From Coleophoma eucalyptorum (lineage: Eukaryota > Ascomycota > Leotiomycetes > Helotiales > Dermateaceae), in contig JALRME010000001.1 of NCBI GenBank assembly GCA_026120035.1, positions 1,067,909 to 1,131,908 on the forward strand: 64,000 nt of DNA, in the 5' to 3' direction. Below the pieces are notes generated by a model. It was not told where the DNA came from and made no database searches. It worked only from the letters and a program-made list of their open reading frames with translations. Numbering within the stretch: the stretch's first letter is position 1; each line of letters opens with the position of its first letter. Positions 12,907-24,582 of this stretch are shown here, piece after piece. The position numbers were made by a program, and so were the translations under genes.

Positions 12907-14353
12907 TGTGAAGATCTATGACAAAATCCAGCCCGTGTAGTCCTCGAGGCTGAGAAGCCTATGTGGTGTGAAGAAGGTTGGCGCGTCACGGCGCAATACC
13001 GTTCGAGATCTGGGTAGAACCCCTACCCCTTGTTGGTCATCTGCAGAGCTCAGATCAAGCTCAGAATTGGTTTGCGTTGCAGGTAATGCGATGTGAAAGA
13101 TATCTTGCCAGATGAGGCTCAACAGTCGCAGATTCCAAAGTTGCTTGTAATCGCGCTAACGCGGTGTTATGCGCTAGTCTTAATCAAGCACTACACATGC
13201 AACTTCACTTCGATCTGCCAAATTCGATACCGTGACACTAAAGGTTCTTTCTGGTCACGAATAAAATTCAAACTCATGACCATTTAAACATATTTAATGA
13301 TACAAGTCTAAATTTGAGGAGTATGGTGACAATATAACTATGATCACGTGGCAAACAACTTTCATCCTATTTCTCAGCAAGTGGGTAATTTCAGGAGTCA
13401 AGGTAATCACATCTGCTACTCTTTAAGTTGAAAACGGTGGAAAGACTTCCAGTACTGTCTAGAATAGTTCATATCATGAAAGAGCTATAAAATTATGCTA
13501 AGCCTATATCACCAAAACATGTAATTCGGGCATTATCAAGTAAGAATCATAGCAAGTCGATTGGACTTATTTATTCAATTTAGCACATTTTTTCTCATCT
13601 TATGAACCATTGATTTGAGAAACATGGTCCAGTTTAACCAGAATTATCATTGAGCTGGTCGAACAAGATCCTTCCGGACTTGGCATGTTGTTGTTTGTTC
13701 GTTGCCCGAAGCTATATATACAAAAGGGCATAGCTGAAAAAGAGATTATGTTGCGTTTAAGTCGTAAGGAGAAAGTAATATATGAACTAAAGTATTGGAT
13801 ACTCTAAAACGTGCTCTGACAAAGTTCGGCACCATATAGTGGAGAGTTGGGTAGCTTAAATTGAGTGTGAATGTAAGGAATATCTAGGATTAAGCGAGCA
13901 TGTAACGTTTTACTCGTTAGCGACTTAGTTGATTGAACTCGACCATTCAGCTCAGGATATGCGATATTATAAACCTTTTGTTTCATGGTTATTTTCTTGA
14001 TCATGATGTCTCTGAGTTCTATTGAAGTAAATCAGCTTATATGGATTGCATGATCATGTAACTCAACAACCATCTCAGCGGCTACGAGATTACGACAACA
14101 CAAGATTGGCCAGCTATGGTGCAAATCAGAGTCCCACGGACAACCCGGTCAATATTCCCCGCTATGAATGACTTGTGAAACTCTCCAATATTAACTAGCG
14201 TTGTTGTATGTTTTGGAATCCACATAAAGGTAAGGGAAGCTGTTAAAAGGATCGTCACATATAAGAGCATATGAAGCTTGTGCTTCCAAGAACACAAGCT
14301 AGGGAAAACCAAGAAGTTTTTTGTCTCGCGATTAAGCACCTAGCTGATATGGT
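12907..14353. other. AT-rich intergenic region (1.4 kb)
   Basis: Upstream of CTR9 and downstream of the trimethyllysine dioxygenase gene. From about 13.13 kb onward the base composition is clearly AT-rich with frequent stops in all frames, and no gene or transposon domain is readable. It contains ATCACGTGG (13344-13352), an E-box-type core within the CTR9 upstream region. Confidence 0.45.
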
Positions 14354-16151
14354 TCACAGAATCTGTTCCAAAACCTTTTTCCTCGAAAAATTTGTGTTAC
14401 GCCATCTGGAGATGAAATCGTCACGGTTGGCTGGAAGAAATTAGTCACAAGTCTGAAGCTAAGCCTAGAAGCCTTACTATAACCACCGCAAATTCTTCTC
14501 TTGCCTGTGAATGCTGATCTGCCATGTAACACGCGCCAATTATCGAAGACTAAGGTAAACAGTGTCAGTAGCTATTCAATTTGAGAAAGGAAATTTCGCT
14601 GACTTAAGGCCCTTCCAGGAACCAATTGTTCCCAGTACTCCATATTTTGACGTCTGAGAATTTCAGTCCATTTTAACGCCGCGGCATACCAGGCTAGCGC
14701 AGTCGATCCATCCTCTCCTAGCGGTACAACTGCTCTGTCATCATTGTTCCATCGTATCTGACTTATATTGGCCGTTTCCACGCCATCCAACCCAGATTCG
14801 CCTTCTACACTGATTACAGGCATCGGCTTTTCCGGCGTTATCGTGATTCCATCGTTACCACTAGCATGCCACTGAATAGGCACCTTAGCCAGTGTCTCAA
14901 AAGCCTCAGGATCGTCTTTCCTCAGGATTTCTGCGGCATGAAATCCGTCAACAAGAAGAGAAGCTCCACCATGTCCATCCGTGTGTGACAAGAGATGAAA
15001 CATCTGCAAGCCCGCAGGATCAGTGAAGTATGTCGTATCAGTATGCGCTTGAAGTGCAAGGGAAGTATAAGCAGTATCTTTCATAGTCAGGTCCGAAGTG
15101 AAATCATAAAAGCCACCTTTGCAGGTTAGCAAGTCCCCACTTCTCTTCCACATGTGCTTACCATAGTGCGTAACTCGAATGAATGCAATCCGTTCAAGAA
15201 GCTCTTGTGTTTTCTCTGGAGAGACAGGACAGCCGTCTACAAAACAAAACCCAAACTCTCGCTGAGAACACTTTTAGTCGGGCTTCAATGAAAGGTGTAT
15301 GGACTAACAATTTTCGATGTCCACTTCCCCATTCCTTCATCGCCCGCCATAATAGTATCATAAGGTATAACGGGAGGTTTAGTCTTGACCTCGGCACCCC
15401 AATGAGAATACTTGACCAAGTCTCTTCGAATATTATGCCAGTCAATACAAATACAATCGCAAACAAGGGGGAATCGTACCTGGTTTGACTATTCATAACA
15501 GTTCCCTTCTTTCCACCGTACTTCTCTAACCAGTTCATCGAGTATTCGCTTTCATGTCCGTCATCCCCTATCTTGTCAGTAGTGGAGTTATACAGGAATT
15601 TACCACAACTCACAAACGATTCGGACCTTGTTCTCATCCGTGACCACTGATTCAGTACCTATATCTGTTGGTATCTGGTGGCATTTAGTTCAATCTATTA
15701 CAATTTTATAGGCATGTGCTCACGGAAAAGGTGTCAAAATTTCGTTGCATTGTATCCTGGTTTACACAGAATGTACAACGGCAATTATCTCTGTTGGAAT
15801 CTTAGATTCTGAAAACAAAATTATGCGGGAAACACACCTCAACCAGAGATTAGGGCTAACCATATAATCAGTTATGAACTCTGTCGAAAGTTTGATTCAT
15901 AAGGCTTACAATCGAGTGCTCCATCCTCCCTCCCTGCATGTAATTTCTATCCCACCAACCTGACCTAAAGGTATCTTACTGTTGCTAGTACTGATGCTCT
16001 CTTTTAAAGCCTGCCCACCAAATTTTCTCGAAGAGAACCCGGATTTTAGCCCTTTAAAGTACCCATAGTTTTGAGTTAGAGTTGGTCTTAATGGTCGAAC
16101 ATGGCCCTGAGCTCTAATGGTACGATAAAGTGGTCGGAAGTTGAGCCTCAT
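14354..16151 (-). CDS. Trimethyllysine dioxygenase, mitochondrial (first step of carnitine biosynthesis)
   Basis: Ten exons: 16151-15910, 15855-15838 (18 nt), 15790-15724, 15674-15614, 15567-15480, 15423-15309, 15261-15162, 15116-14604, 14549-14478, 14430-14354; 450 aa, all phases consistent. The N-terminus (MRLNFRPLYRTIRAQG) is Arg/Ser-rich and suits a mitochondrial presequence. The zinc-binding N-domain reads NLWLRDNCRCTFC then MQRNFDTFSIPTD. The 2-oxoglutarate/Fe(II) core has ALQAHTDTTYF (H-x-D iron ligands), FDNWRVLHGRSAFTGKRR (third His ligand and 2-oxoglutarate Arg) and the ending GGYTNRDDFISRWRNTNFSR. This profile fits trimethyllysine hydroxylase better than gamma-butyrobetaine hydroxylase, though the two are related. 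Divergent from cyclin H. Confidence 0.9.
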
Positions 16152-16480
16152 GTCAGCGGTTACTCGAACTAACTGTGAGCAACCCTGTAAGTGTCTTATA
16201 CAATCAGAAGAGACAACATGAAAACAACCAAATCATATGTCTCGACCTAGGGATAGATATAACTATATTTTCACTTACCTATACAAAACCCTGCGGTCGT
16301 GGATGCTGAACTCAGAAACAGGAACGGGGAACTGCAGGTGTTGACCTCGGCACGGACTATTCAACGGGCCGAGAAGGGCTAGTCCTAAAGAAGTATTCAA
16401 GGTCTCCCACCACTACTTTGCTCACAGCGTGCTGATATGCCTACGTGTGTGCTGAATCCTTGACAAGTACGTCGGTCAAG
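16152..16480. promoter_or_regulatory. Divergent promoter region, trimethyllysine dioxygenase / cyclin H
   Basis: A 329-bp region between divergent start codons. No coding sequence. The in-frame non-ATG extension of the cyclin H frame back to 16445 is not needed, because the family normally begins close to the ATG at 16481. Confidence 0.5.
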
Positions 16481-17648
16481 ATGACAGAAGACGAGAGATA
16501 CCGCACGTCAACTCAGTACCGGCACTGGTCGTACACCCCCGATTCTCTCGCCGATCTCCGAACGACCACAAATCGCATAGCAGCAGATCGAGTTCGAGAA
16601 GCAGTACGAAGCGCGCGAGAAGCAGCAGCAGCAGTGTCCTCTGCTGAGACGAGCGAAACTGAGAATGGAAGTCGGGCTGTGAGTGCGCTACCTGAGGGCG
16701 AGGTGGACTGCTTGACGGTAGAGGAAGAGCTCAAGCTCGTAGCTTTCTATTGCCGGCAGACTATCCAGCTGGGCGACCATTTGAAAGTGCCTACGGATGT
16801 GAAGGTGCGAAATCTATTCTTTTAAAGAAAAGAAAACTGTAGCTAACCACTGTCAATTTTAGGCAACAGCTATACAATACATCAAGCGTTTCTATATCAC
16901 CAACTCCCTTATGACATACCATCCCACCTCGATCCTCAAGACTGCCCTCTTCTTTGCAACCAAGACGGAAAACCACTACTTCCGGCTCACTAAGTTTGCA
17001 GACGCGATCGGGAAGACGACACCAGAGGATGTGCTCGCTTCTGAATTTCTTTTAACTCAAGGTTTGCGGTTTACATTCGATGTGCGCCACCCATTCCGTG
17101 CTCTAGAAGGTGCAGTGATGGAATTGCAAGCGATGGCCAATGGGCAAATTCCAGCAGCAGACAAGCCATGGGAAGGAAGGGAAATGGGGAAGAGGGTCAA
17201 AGATGCGCATGGAAAAGCCAGAGAGTACCTTAAGACATCAGCTCTATTGACGGATGTCTATTTTCATTTCACGCCAAGTCAGATCATGATGGCATCGCTC
17301 CTTATCGCCGATCCAGATCTGCTGACCTGGTACATCGGCGTGAAACTACCTGCGGAATCAATGCGGGAAAAAGTTATGATGACTCTGGAAGATTGCTCGT
17401 CAATCCTCCGAACCGTCGAACCCACGTCTCAACCCTCCGGAGACGAATTGAAGGAATTGAAAAGACTCGCAAAAAAATTAAACAAATGTAGAAATCCGGA
17501 GAAGATGGATCTCGTAGGTTTGCAGAGGGCGAAGCGAGAAGGGGAGGACGGGGAAGAGGAGAAGATCGCCAAGAAGCGGAAGTTAGAGCGAGAGAAGAGT
17601 GCAAAGGAAGGGGATGATTTATTCGGACCTGCTCTCACGAAAAACTAA
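16481..17648 (+). CDS. CCL1: Cyclin H homologue (Ccl1/Mcs2), TFIIH kinase cyclin
   Basis: Exons 16481-16804 and 16863-17648 (58-nt intron with GCTAAC branch site), 369 aa. The start MTEDERYRTSTQYRHWSYTP is the cyclin H hallmark. The first cyclin box includes LTVEEELKLVAFYCRQ and continues across the splice into ATAIQYIKRFYITNSLM. It ends with HPTSILKTALFFATKTENHY, and the second cyclin box covers about residues 190-290. A low-complexity Ala/Arg/Ser insert lies around 40-75, and the C-tail is Lys/Glu-rich. The partner is the Cdk7-type kinase (Kin28/Mcs6), which phosphorylates the RNA polymerase II C-terminal domain and other CDKs. Nuclear housekeeping gene. Confidence 0.93.
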
Positions 17649-18588
17649 CAATAAATGCATGCTTGGAAGGCGGGTGTAGTCTGGCTCGGCAAAGGGTTTT
17701 GAGATTTAGCAAGGCGTTGGGTTCTCGAGTCTTGAAATGCATTTGCTCGGCGTTCAAAACTGGGATGAATATGATATAGCAACACCGGAATAGAGGTTAG
17801 CTCTGCCTCGGATTTATAGCAAGAATATACGAGCATCTATGTATAGACATACTGAAAGTTTAGCTTCTGAAACGATGCCTGAGCGAATTCTTATCTTTCC
17901 CTAAGAAAAGAATGTTCTGGACATAGAAAGACTAGTCGCCAGTAACATAAAGCATGATTTTTTGAAGACTACTGATAGCTGGAGTTCTATCTACGGTAAA
18001 AAAATACATGCTGTCCCATGATAACTTTTGTCTTGCCTCTGATGACTCGATTCCCATGCGCTAATAAAAGAGAATGCTGTTGCAGAAATACAACAGTAGA
18101 TGGTCTGGCCCATTTTGAGTGTCAGTACGGCTTTCTTTGTGTGAACAATATCGCCTGGGAAGTAAGTAGTGAGAAATGAAAACTGAATTTTGCCTGCGCC
18201 CGATTGCCGTTTCATGATGTGAAGGGAAAGAAATCCTTTTGAATATGGAAGATATATTTGGAAGGACGTAGATTTTCCAGGGATCACAAAGTGCAACAGA
18301 CCATGGCGGGACTGTTTTGTGGACAAACGGAAAGTTCTGAGATGAAGAAAGGTCGTCAGCGTGCCAACTATAACTGTGCTTACGATATTTCAAGCGTTTA
18401 GAGTCTGCTGGATTAAGTATGATAGTTGCTGTAATTGACACACTGATTGATTGAGTTGAATGTCTGGCTAACTCGGTGATCGAGGTTGCCAGCAGGCCTT
18501 ATTAGCTAGCTGGATGGCCATCTTTTATTGAAAGCCCTATTAAAAGACCCATTATCCAGTCCTATTAAGTGATGAATAGAGTTTCTGC
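17649..18588. other. Convergent 3' intergenic region (940 bp)
   Basis: Lies between the stop of cyclin H and the stop of the BTB-like gene on the opposite strand. Two overlapping open frames on the minus strand (about 17991-18441) lack recognisable features and look random. Expected to hold both 3' UTRs. Confidence 0.45.
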
Positions 18589-21500
18589 TCAAGACTCTGC
18601 TGTTGGGCCAGCTACAGGAGCAGGTCGCCTGAAGACAAAGGGCAATTCATCATCGCTGATAAATGTGCAGGTCAAATGAAAGATCTTGTGGTCCTCAGGA
18701 TCTAGCACGCTCCTGTTAACAACGAGTTTCTGGACGAATTCCTGAGCATCTGTTTTCATGTCGTTCAAGGCGTTTTCGACAGCTTGAGGATCCCATTCTG
18801 CAAAATCAGGGCCTTTGTAGTTCTCAAGTAGACTGAGAACACCTGAAAGGGGCAGATAAGTATCCCCTCCACGACTAATCTGGCGATAAACACGTCCCAT
18901 CCCATGGTACTTCCAGGATTTTTGGTAGTATTGTTTCAACGAACGGGCAAACCAATCGCGCCAGAGCTGAACGATGAACCACGTATCGAATCCATCCTTA
19001 TCTTCAGGGTCGAGACAAAGGTCATGATTGCTGCCTTCGAATTTGAAGCTTGCCATGAAGAGCTCTTCATCAACATCTGCTTTCATAAGTCGAATCTTTT
19101 CGGCCTTGCTTATGATAAGATCACGTACAGCTCGAGGTAACCCGTCGAAAGATACAGTTAGACTGGGCCAGTGAGGCCAGAGACCCACCAGGTGAATGAT
19201 TGCTTCTTTGAAAATAGCCCTTATGTGTAGAATAAGTGATAATTGCAACCAACCAGCCGGATTGCGCAGAATTGCTTCAAACAAGGAACACCCAACTGAA
19301 CTGAGAATGGGCGAGAGACTTAAACTGATCTGTTGAATGTGTCCGTACTTATGAGCCACACGACATAAAGTCTCCATCTCTTTCAAGGCATCATCAAGAT
19401 CACTTGTATCGATCTTAGGAGGCAAACTGCAAATGATTCTGAAAAGGTTATCAAATGCTCTGCAAAGCGTAAGTGGAACCCCTGCACAATGCGGCACTGT
19501 ATCTTGGGACTTGGATGAAACTGCGGAGGTATTGGCTTTGGGTTTGGTGAATGACTAGATCTCCCATTAGCGTTATCTCATGTGGGAATATAATTTAATT
19601 CCTACCGTCCTATGAAGCTTCCACTTTTCGCTCTCCGAGAACCATTTGAGCTCACACCTTGCGATTTTGCCGGTTATGGCCATGGTTTCTTTTGCGAGCT
19701 CGTCATCGTATTCGGCAATTTGACCACGGAGAGTTTCATTGAACCAAGCTGAAGAGTTCTCAAGAATGGATCTGTCAATATTGTAGGAGTATTTTTCATC
19801 TCTATGCGCAATTTCGATGTATACATCGCCATTCTTGCCTTTGGGATATCGTGGAAAATTGCCGGTACTCTTCAGCAAAATCTTGCGTGTAGTATCATGC
19901 CCATGAGATCCTTGGTTGGATGGGCCACGTGAAGAGCCTAGAGAATCATTAGAAAAGGAATATTTTGCAATTAAGACGACGAAGGCTCACCAGCTTGGCT
20001 TTTGACAGAACAATCACGTTTGTTTCGTGATACAGGAGTATTTTGTTTTATGGCAGGCTTGCTAAAACCTCGGCCTCGTGGTTTCTTCTGTAGCTGAATT
20101 CCCTGATTTCCTTTGAAGTTCTTTTTGCTCTGCATAGTAGGAACAGCAGATTTTGCATCTGAAGTGGTATCGTCTTTCCTGTCGATATTTGCCAAGGAAA
20201 TTCCTGCGGCCTGATCAAGATCTTCCAGTGAGTCTACATCGCTGTTATCATCGCTGATGGTGACGACACTCTGCTCTTTGGTCTTCTGCTTTTTAGAAGA
20301 TCTGGGTGGTTCGATGGCGTTTCCACGTTTCTGGCCACGATTTGTAGAAGGTCCTCCTAAAATACCAGCTGGCTTTTTGGTTGGTAGTTTATCAACTCCG
20401 GTTTTCATAGGTACATGGTTCTCAGGGTCGAAAAATTGATCATTATCAGCGTTGCCCAGTTGATTTTGCATAGAAATTATTAGAGTGCTTTGTGAAAACT
20501 GTCGTTTTCCTCTCTGCTTGTATATCCACTTCTGTTGCATTAATTGACCAGCGTGGGTATCAGGCCCTTGGGACACATTGGGATGAAGGGACTCCTGGTC
20601 GATCATAGTAAGGCTTAAGATTTCTTCATCCTCCCTGGGATCTTGTCCAGTTTGTGAGCATTGAACAGCAAACATATGTGGAGGTGCTTCTTTGGTTGAC
20701 ACAACGCTATTGTCATCTGCTGCAGCAGTTGATTCTTTGCTTGAAATGGCTTTTGTGATGATGCCACTGTTCACAAGGCGAGATTCATCTTCTATAAGGT
20801 CAGTGATGATTGTGTCCCCACCGTTAGATATGAAGGCTGGTATAGAGGTAGTATTTGCTCCTTCCTCGTATTGATGACTATCCGAGGCTTCTAAGATCTC
20901 AGCGTCTGTTTGCTTTTTTTGTTGAATTGGCACAAGCTCAAGGTTCGTTGGAGACCTCTGAAATCGTGATTCAGCTATTGCTGCATCTTTTGAATGTATG
21001 AGTCCTTCTGGATGCGGGATATCCACAGCAGAAGATCCCAACGTGTGACTCCTATTTCCCGATGAATCCATTGAGTCCATATCTATATCATCTGGAACAT
21101 CAGATAAACTAGAGTTATCTGAGTTCTCATCGAGAGGTTTCAACTCGGGGATATTCTTGTCCTTGGAAACATGGCGATAACTGGCGCTTTCCCTGGAATC
21201 ATGCGGTAGTATGTACCCTGGCAATCTTGGATCTCTTATAATCTCTTGGGCTGGCAACAAAAGCTTAGGTGGAGATTCAATTTTTGATTCATTAGTCATG
21301 TCGCACTGTGGATTTCCAGTAACATGTATATTTGTGGCTGTGGCTGTCAAAACAGGCGTAATGAGCGTGTTTTCGATATTATCACCACCAGATGTACATA
21401 TTAGGATTGAAGACTTGCTGGCGCGATCTATTTCTGGAGGATTTGATATCGCCTCGGCTGGCTTGAAGGACGCCTCTTGATTATCATTAGGTGTCAAAAC

Positions 21501-21623
21501 TTTAGTTGATCTAGATCTTGATACATCGTCCTTCATGGTTGGTGATATAGCGATAGTGGAATCCGATCGACCATGAACTCCGCGACAAAGTGAGTCTCCA
21601 TCACAGGTATATTCGGTATGCAT
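18589..21623 (-). CDS. Large protein with disordered N-terminal half and BTB/POZ-like region
   Basis: Exons 21623-19991, 19937-19606 and 19554-18589 (introns 53 and 51 nt), 976 aa. The first about 540 residues are low-complexity, Ser/Thr/Asp-rich and lacking any fold signature, with basic stretches such as KKQKTKEQS and KKPRGRGFSKP near the end (possible nuclear signals). After the first intron comes NGDVYIEIAHRDEKYSYNID followed by ILENSSAWFNETL. This is the beta-strand/helix opening typical of fungal BTB/POZ proteins of unknown function. The C-terminal about 340 residues are helical (e.g. WFIVQLWRDWFARSLKQYY) and I cannot assign them. BTB assignment is by pattern only. Function unknown; possibly an adaptor or chromatin protein. 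Confidence 0.7.
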
Positions 21624-23035
21624 CTATAATTATGTCAGCTTCGTCAGACGCATGAGAAACGGTAGAAAAATTCCACCTTGTAATGGGTTTGATGAGTCAG
21701 TGAGACACAAGAAGTTTGCTGAAGGAAGAGGTAAACATGTATCAGGATTCTGAGAGCGAGGTCTTTATCGTAAGAGTTGGTAAGTTTTCGGCGAGCCCTA
21801 GAAGCGCCGTGGGCGTCTAGTGCAAGGTGTAATCGAAGAGCTGTGATGTTATGAGTAAAGCAGTATTGGTGTGAGAAAGAGGATAGTATATGAAAGTGAA
21901 GTCCGAGCAAGGATTGAAAGCCATGGAAGTTTGTGTATGAGGAAGCCGGGCGAAGGTGATACTCATGAAGTCAATGAACCAAAGACACTGCTAACATACC
22001 TAATTATTCATGCCCCGTGATATTTTGAAAGGAGGTCTATTTCATGTATGCAGTGATTTGAGACAGAAGAGATGTCTGAGAATATAAGGAGTCTCAAGCT
22101 TTGCAAGCCAATGAACAAATGTAGAGTGCTGAAGTTGATATTTTGGAAACTATCATTTGCAAAGAAAGGATGAGAATAGAATTGAATTGTCAGGAAGGTA
22201 CTTGAAGAGGATAAATAGAAAAAGTAAAGGGACACAGGGAAAGAAGAAGATAGAGCAGTTGTAGCTATTCTAAGGTAGACAAAGGAAAAGGTTAGATGAA
22301 GTCGGGAGCACCAAATTCAATCTAGGATCTACCAGTACCCGGAATGACCGGGAGGTGAGACTTCTATCCATAAGATATGGAATACATGATGATAAGACGT
22401 TGTGGTAAATAAGTATTCTTAAGGAAGGGAGGGAGATGGCCTGCGAAAATGTTCATTTTCCGCGATTCATCATATGTCTCACGTTAGAACTACGATCACA
22501 CATTCTGATGGTCCATATCATAGTGGCAGCGTACGAAGCTGTGCTTTTCCTTATCTTTTATCTGCTTGAGAGGAGAGAATCGCCTAAAGTACCGATTATG
22601 GCCAAAAGTGGAAGTTCTCGGAACCGCAATGCTACCATACAAATCTCTCCACTTTCTAAGCCATGCTTTCCTCCTCTTCACTGATTTCTTGTCTTCGCAC
22701 GGGTGACGGCTTAAACAGGAATTGGCTCGCCATGGGGGACATTTACCACGGCTGTCATGATAAAGGAAGGTACTTTGTGACTTTGTGATTGGTGACCTGC
22801 GTCAGCCTGACCCACTTCGCAAGTAACGTTGTTGGAACTGTGCAATCCTGAACTCTCGGTCACAAAGGAAGGAACAGAGTGTATAAGATGATATTTGAAG
22901 CATATCGTCTTCAGCTCCAGGCACTCCGTGCGATTCAAGTGCCCAAGTCAAGAAAATTATATTCCCTCCAAATACGGAGTTGTACTTGCCTATTGGATCT
23001 CCAAGACAAAACCTCCATCGATAGAAGCCTACAAA
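21624..23035. promoter_or_regulatory. Divergent intergenic region, BTB-like gene / GH76 gene (1.4 kb)
   Basis: No gene recognised. Short open frames (e.g. 22436-22684) have no supporting features. Contains TATAAG near 22880, about 150 bp before the GH76 start. Confidence 0.4.
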
Positions 23036-24154
23036 ATGTTTAATATTTGGAATCTTCGCACCCTTTATAGCATCTCACTGGTGGTAGTACTCCCTCTTTT
23101 CTCGTATCAGGTTCAAGCAAAGCCGAATACCACCCAACCTATTGAGAAGGCGGCCGACGCTTTGGAGTCTCTGATGACTTGGTATAATACTACTACTGGG
23201 AGATGGGGCAATGATTCAGTCGTTCCGTGGTGGCTCTCAGGCAATGCACTTCAGGCCACGCTCGATTTTATGGATAAGACTGGGTCCCGGGAGTATATAT
23301 GGGACGCCAAGAATACCATTGCGGTACAACGTGCTCCTTTGGAGTGGTGGCCCGAAGGTGGTGGTGATTTCCGTGCTGATTCCACTGATGACACAGGATG
23401 GTGGGCGCTGGCTAATGTCAAGATGTACAGCCTAACTGGTGACGAGCAGTATCTCACCATCGCAAAAGAAGACGAGGCATATATGTACAGTTACAGAGAC
23501 AATGGTACCTGTGGTGGGGGCATTCTTTGGGATGTGCCTACAAAATCATACAACAACGCAATCAGCAACGAGTTGTACTTACTCCTTGCCATTTCATTGC
23601 ACAACAGCATCCCAGGCGATACGTACTACCTGGAACAAGCTACAAGAGAATGGGCTTTCTTCAGTAACAGTGGGATGATTAACAATGCAAGCTTGGTCAA
23701 TGATGGCTTAACGGAAACCAATAGCAGTTGCATCAACAATAATGACACCACATGGACCTACAATCAAGGAGTCATACTTGGTGGGCTTACAGAGCTATTC
23801 AAAGCAACTGGCGAACATGGGTATATCCTCACAGCACGTGGTATTGCCGATGCTGTCATAGCCAGTCCGTTGTTGACACAAAATGGGATCCTGACCGAGC
23901 CGTGCGAATCTGATGGCACCTGCGACTCCAATGGGCCGGCATTCAAAGGAGTATTCGTCCGCTACCTCAGCCAGCTCAATAGTGTCTTGCCGGATCGTCC
24001 CTACTATAATTACTTAAACGCGCAGGTTGTCTCAATGTATAATCTGGATCGAAACACGACCAACTTTTATGGTCTGCATTGGGCGGGTCCGCTCGACGAA
24101 GTTGATATTGCAACACAGACGTCAGCGGTCTCATTGCTGACTGCTGTTTTGTGA
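23036..24154 (+). CDS. Secreted GH76 alpha-1,6-mannanase-like protein
   Basis: Single exon, 372 aa from ATG 23036. The open frame continues upstream, but without a better start. Residues 1-26 form a signal peptide (RTLYSISLVVVLPLFSYQVQA). The mature part has GH76 landmarks: PWWLSGNALQATLDFMD, then DDTGWWALANVKMY with the paired Asp expected to be catalytic, GGILWD, YNNAISNELYLLL and TYNQGVILGGLTEL. Many N-glycosylation sequons are present (e.g. NTTQ, NGTC, NNTS-like). The C-terminus ends soon after the catalytic fold (SAVSLLTAVL) without the long Ser/Thr linker and GPI signal of Dfg5/Dcw1-type members, so a soluble secreted enzyme is likely. Likely role is cleavage or transglycosylation of fungal cell-wall mannan (family knowledge). 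Confidence 0.88.
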   Translation: MFNIWNLRTLYSISLVVVLPLFSYQVQAKPNTTQPIEKAADALESLMTWYNTTTGRWGNDSVVPWWLSGNALQATLDFMDKTGSREYIWDAKNTIAVQRAPLEWWPEGGGDFRADSTDDTGWWALANVKMYSLTGDEQYLTIAKEDEAYMYSYRDNGTCGGGILWDVPTKSYNNAISNELYLLLAISLHNSIPGDTYYLEQATREWAFFSNSGMINNASLVNDGLTETNSSCINNNDTTWTYNQGVILGGLTELFKATGEHGYILTARGIADAVIASPLLTQNGILTEPCESDGTCDSNGPAFKGVFVRYLSQLNSVLPDRPYYNYLNAQVVSMYNLDRNTTNFYGLHWAGPLDEVDIATQTSAVSLLTAVL

Positions 24155-24582
24155 GGAAGTGTTTGGGGAGCTTTCGGCATCATGTTTCCTATACCACGAT
24201 AAGTCAAATGCAAGGGCGCAGTAGTGAGCGATCGAGAATGGGATGCTTCGGCCAAAGCCCGTTAATCCTCACACCGTTACAACTCGAATGATAAGACTTT
24301 TTGCCAGTGCTTTCATGCTTTCATGGTCCACTTTTGATGCGATTCTGAGTCTCCCATCGAATTTCATGCAACTTCCCTTCTGATAGTGGGATTGTTTTTC
24401 GCAAAGGGTCCGATCAAGCTTATCATAGCCCTACAAGTGTTGGTTCAACTAACCTTATCGGCCTTGAACTTCGCCGCCGCTTACAATATACATAATGCAG
24501 TCGCCGCCGAACCACAATTTTTCTTTTTACTAAGACCATTTCTTCTTTGCTGTGCAAATTGCCGGCTAATTAAAATCTTACC
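24155..24582. promoter_or_regulatory. Intergenic, promoter of second MFS gene
   Basis: A 428-bp region between the GH76 stop and the next ATG, with a T-rich run shortly before the start (24519-24548). No gene. Confidence 0.4.

Noticed and set aside
12907..14353. AT-rich block as a mutated (RIP-like) transposon relic
   Set aside because: No inverted terminal repeats, no transposase or reverse-transcriptase motif in any frame, and no second copy in the window to compare.
14332..14549. Alternative C-terminus of trimethyllysine dioxygenase without the last intron
   Set aside because: Reading through gives a divergent tail. Splicing 14477-14431 restores the conserved NRDDFISRWRNTNF ending, so the spliced form is preferred.
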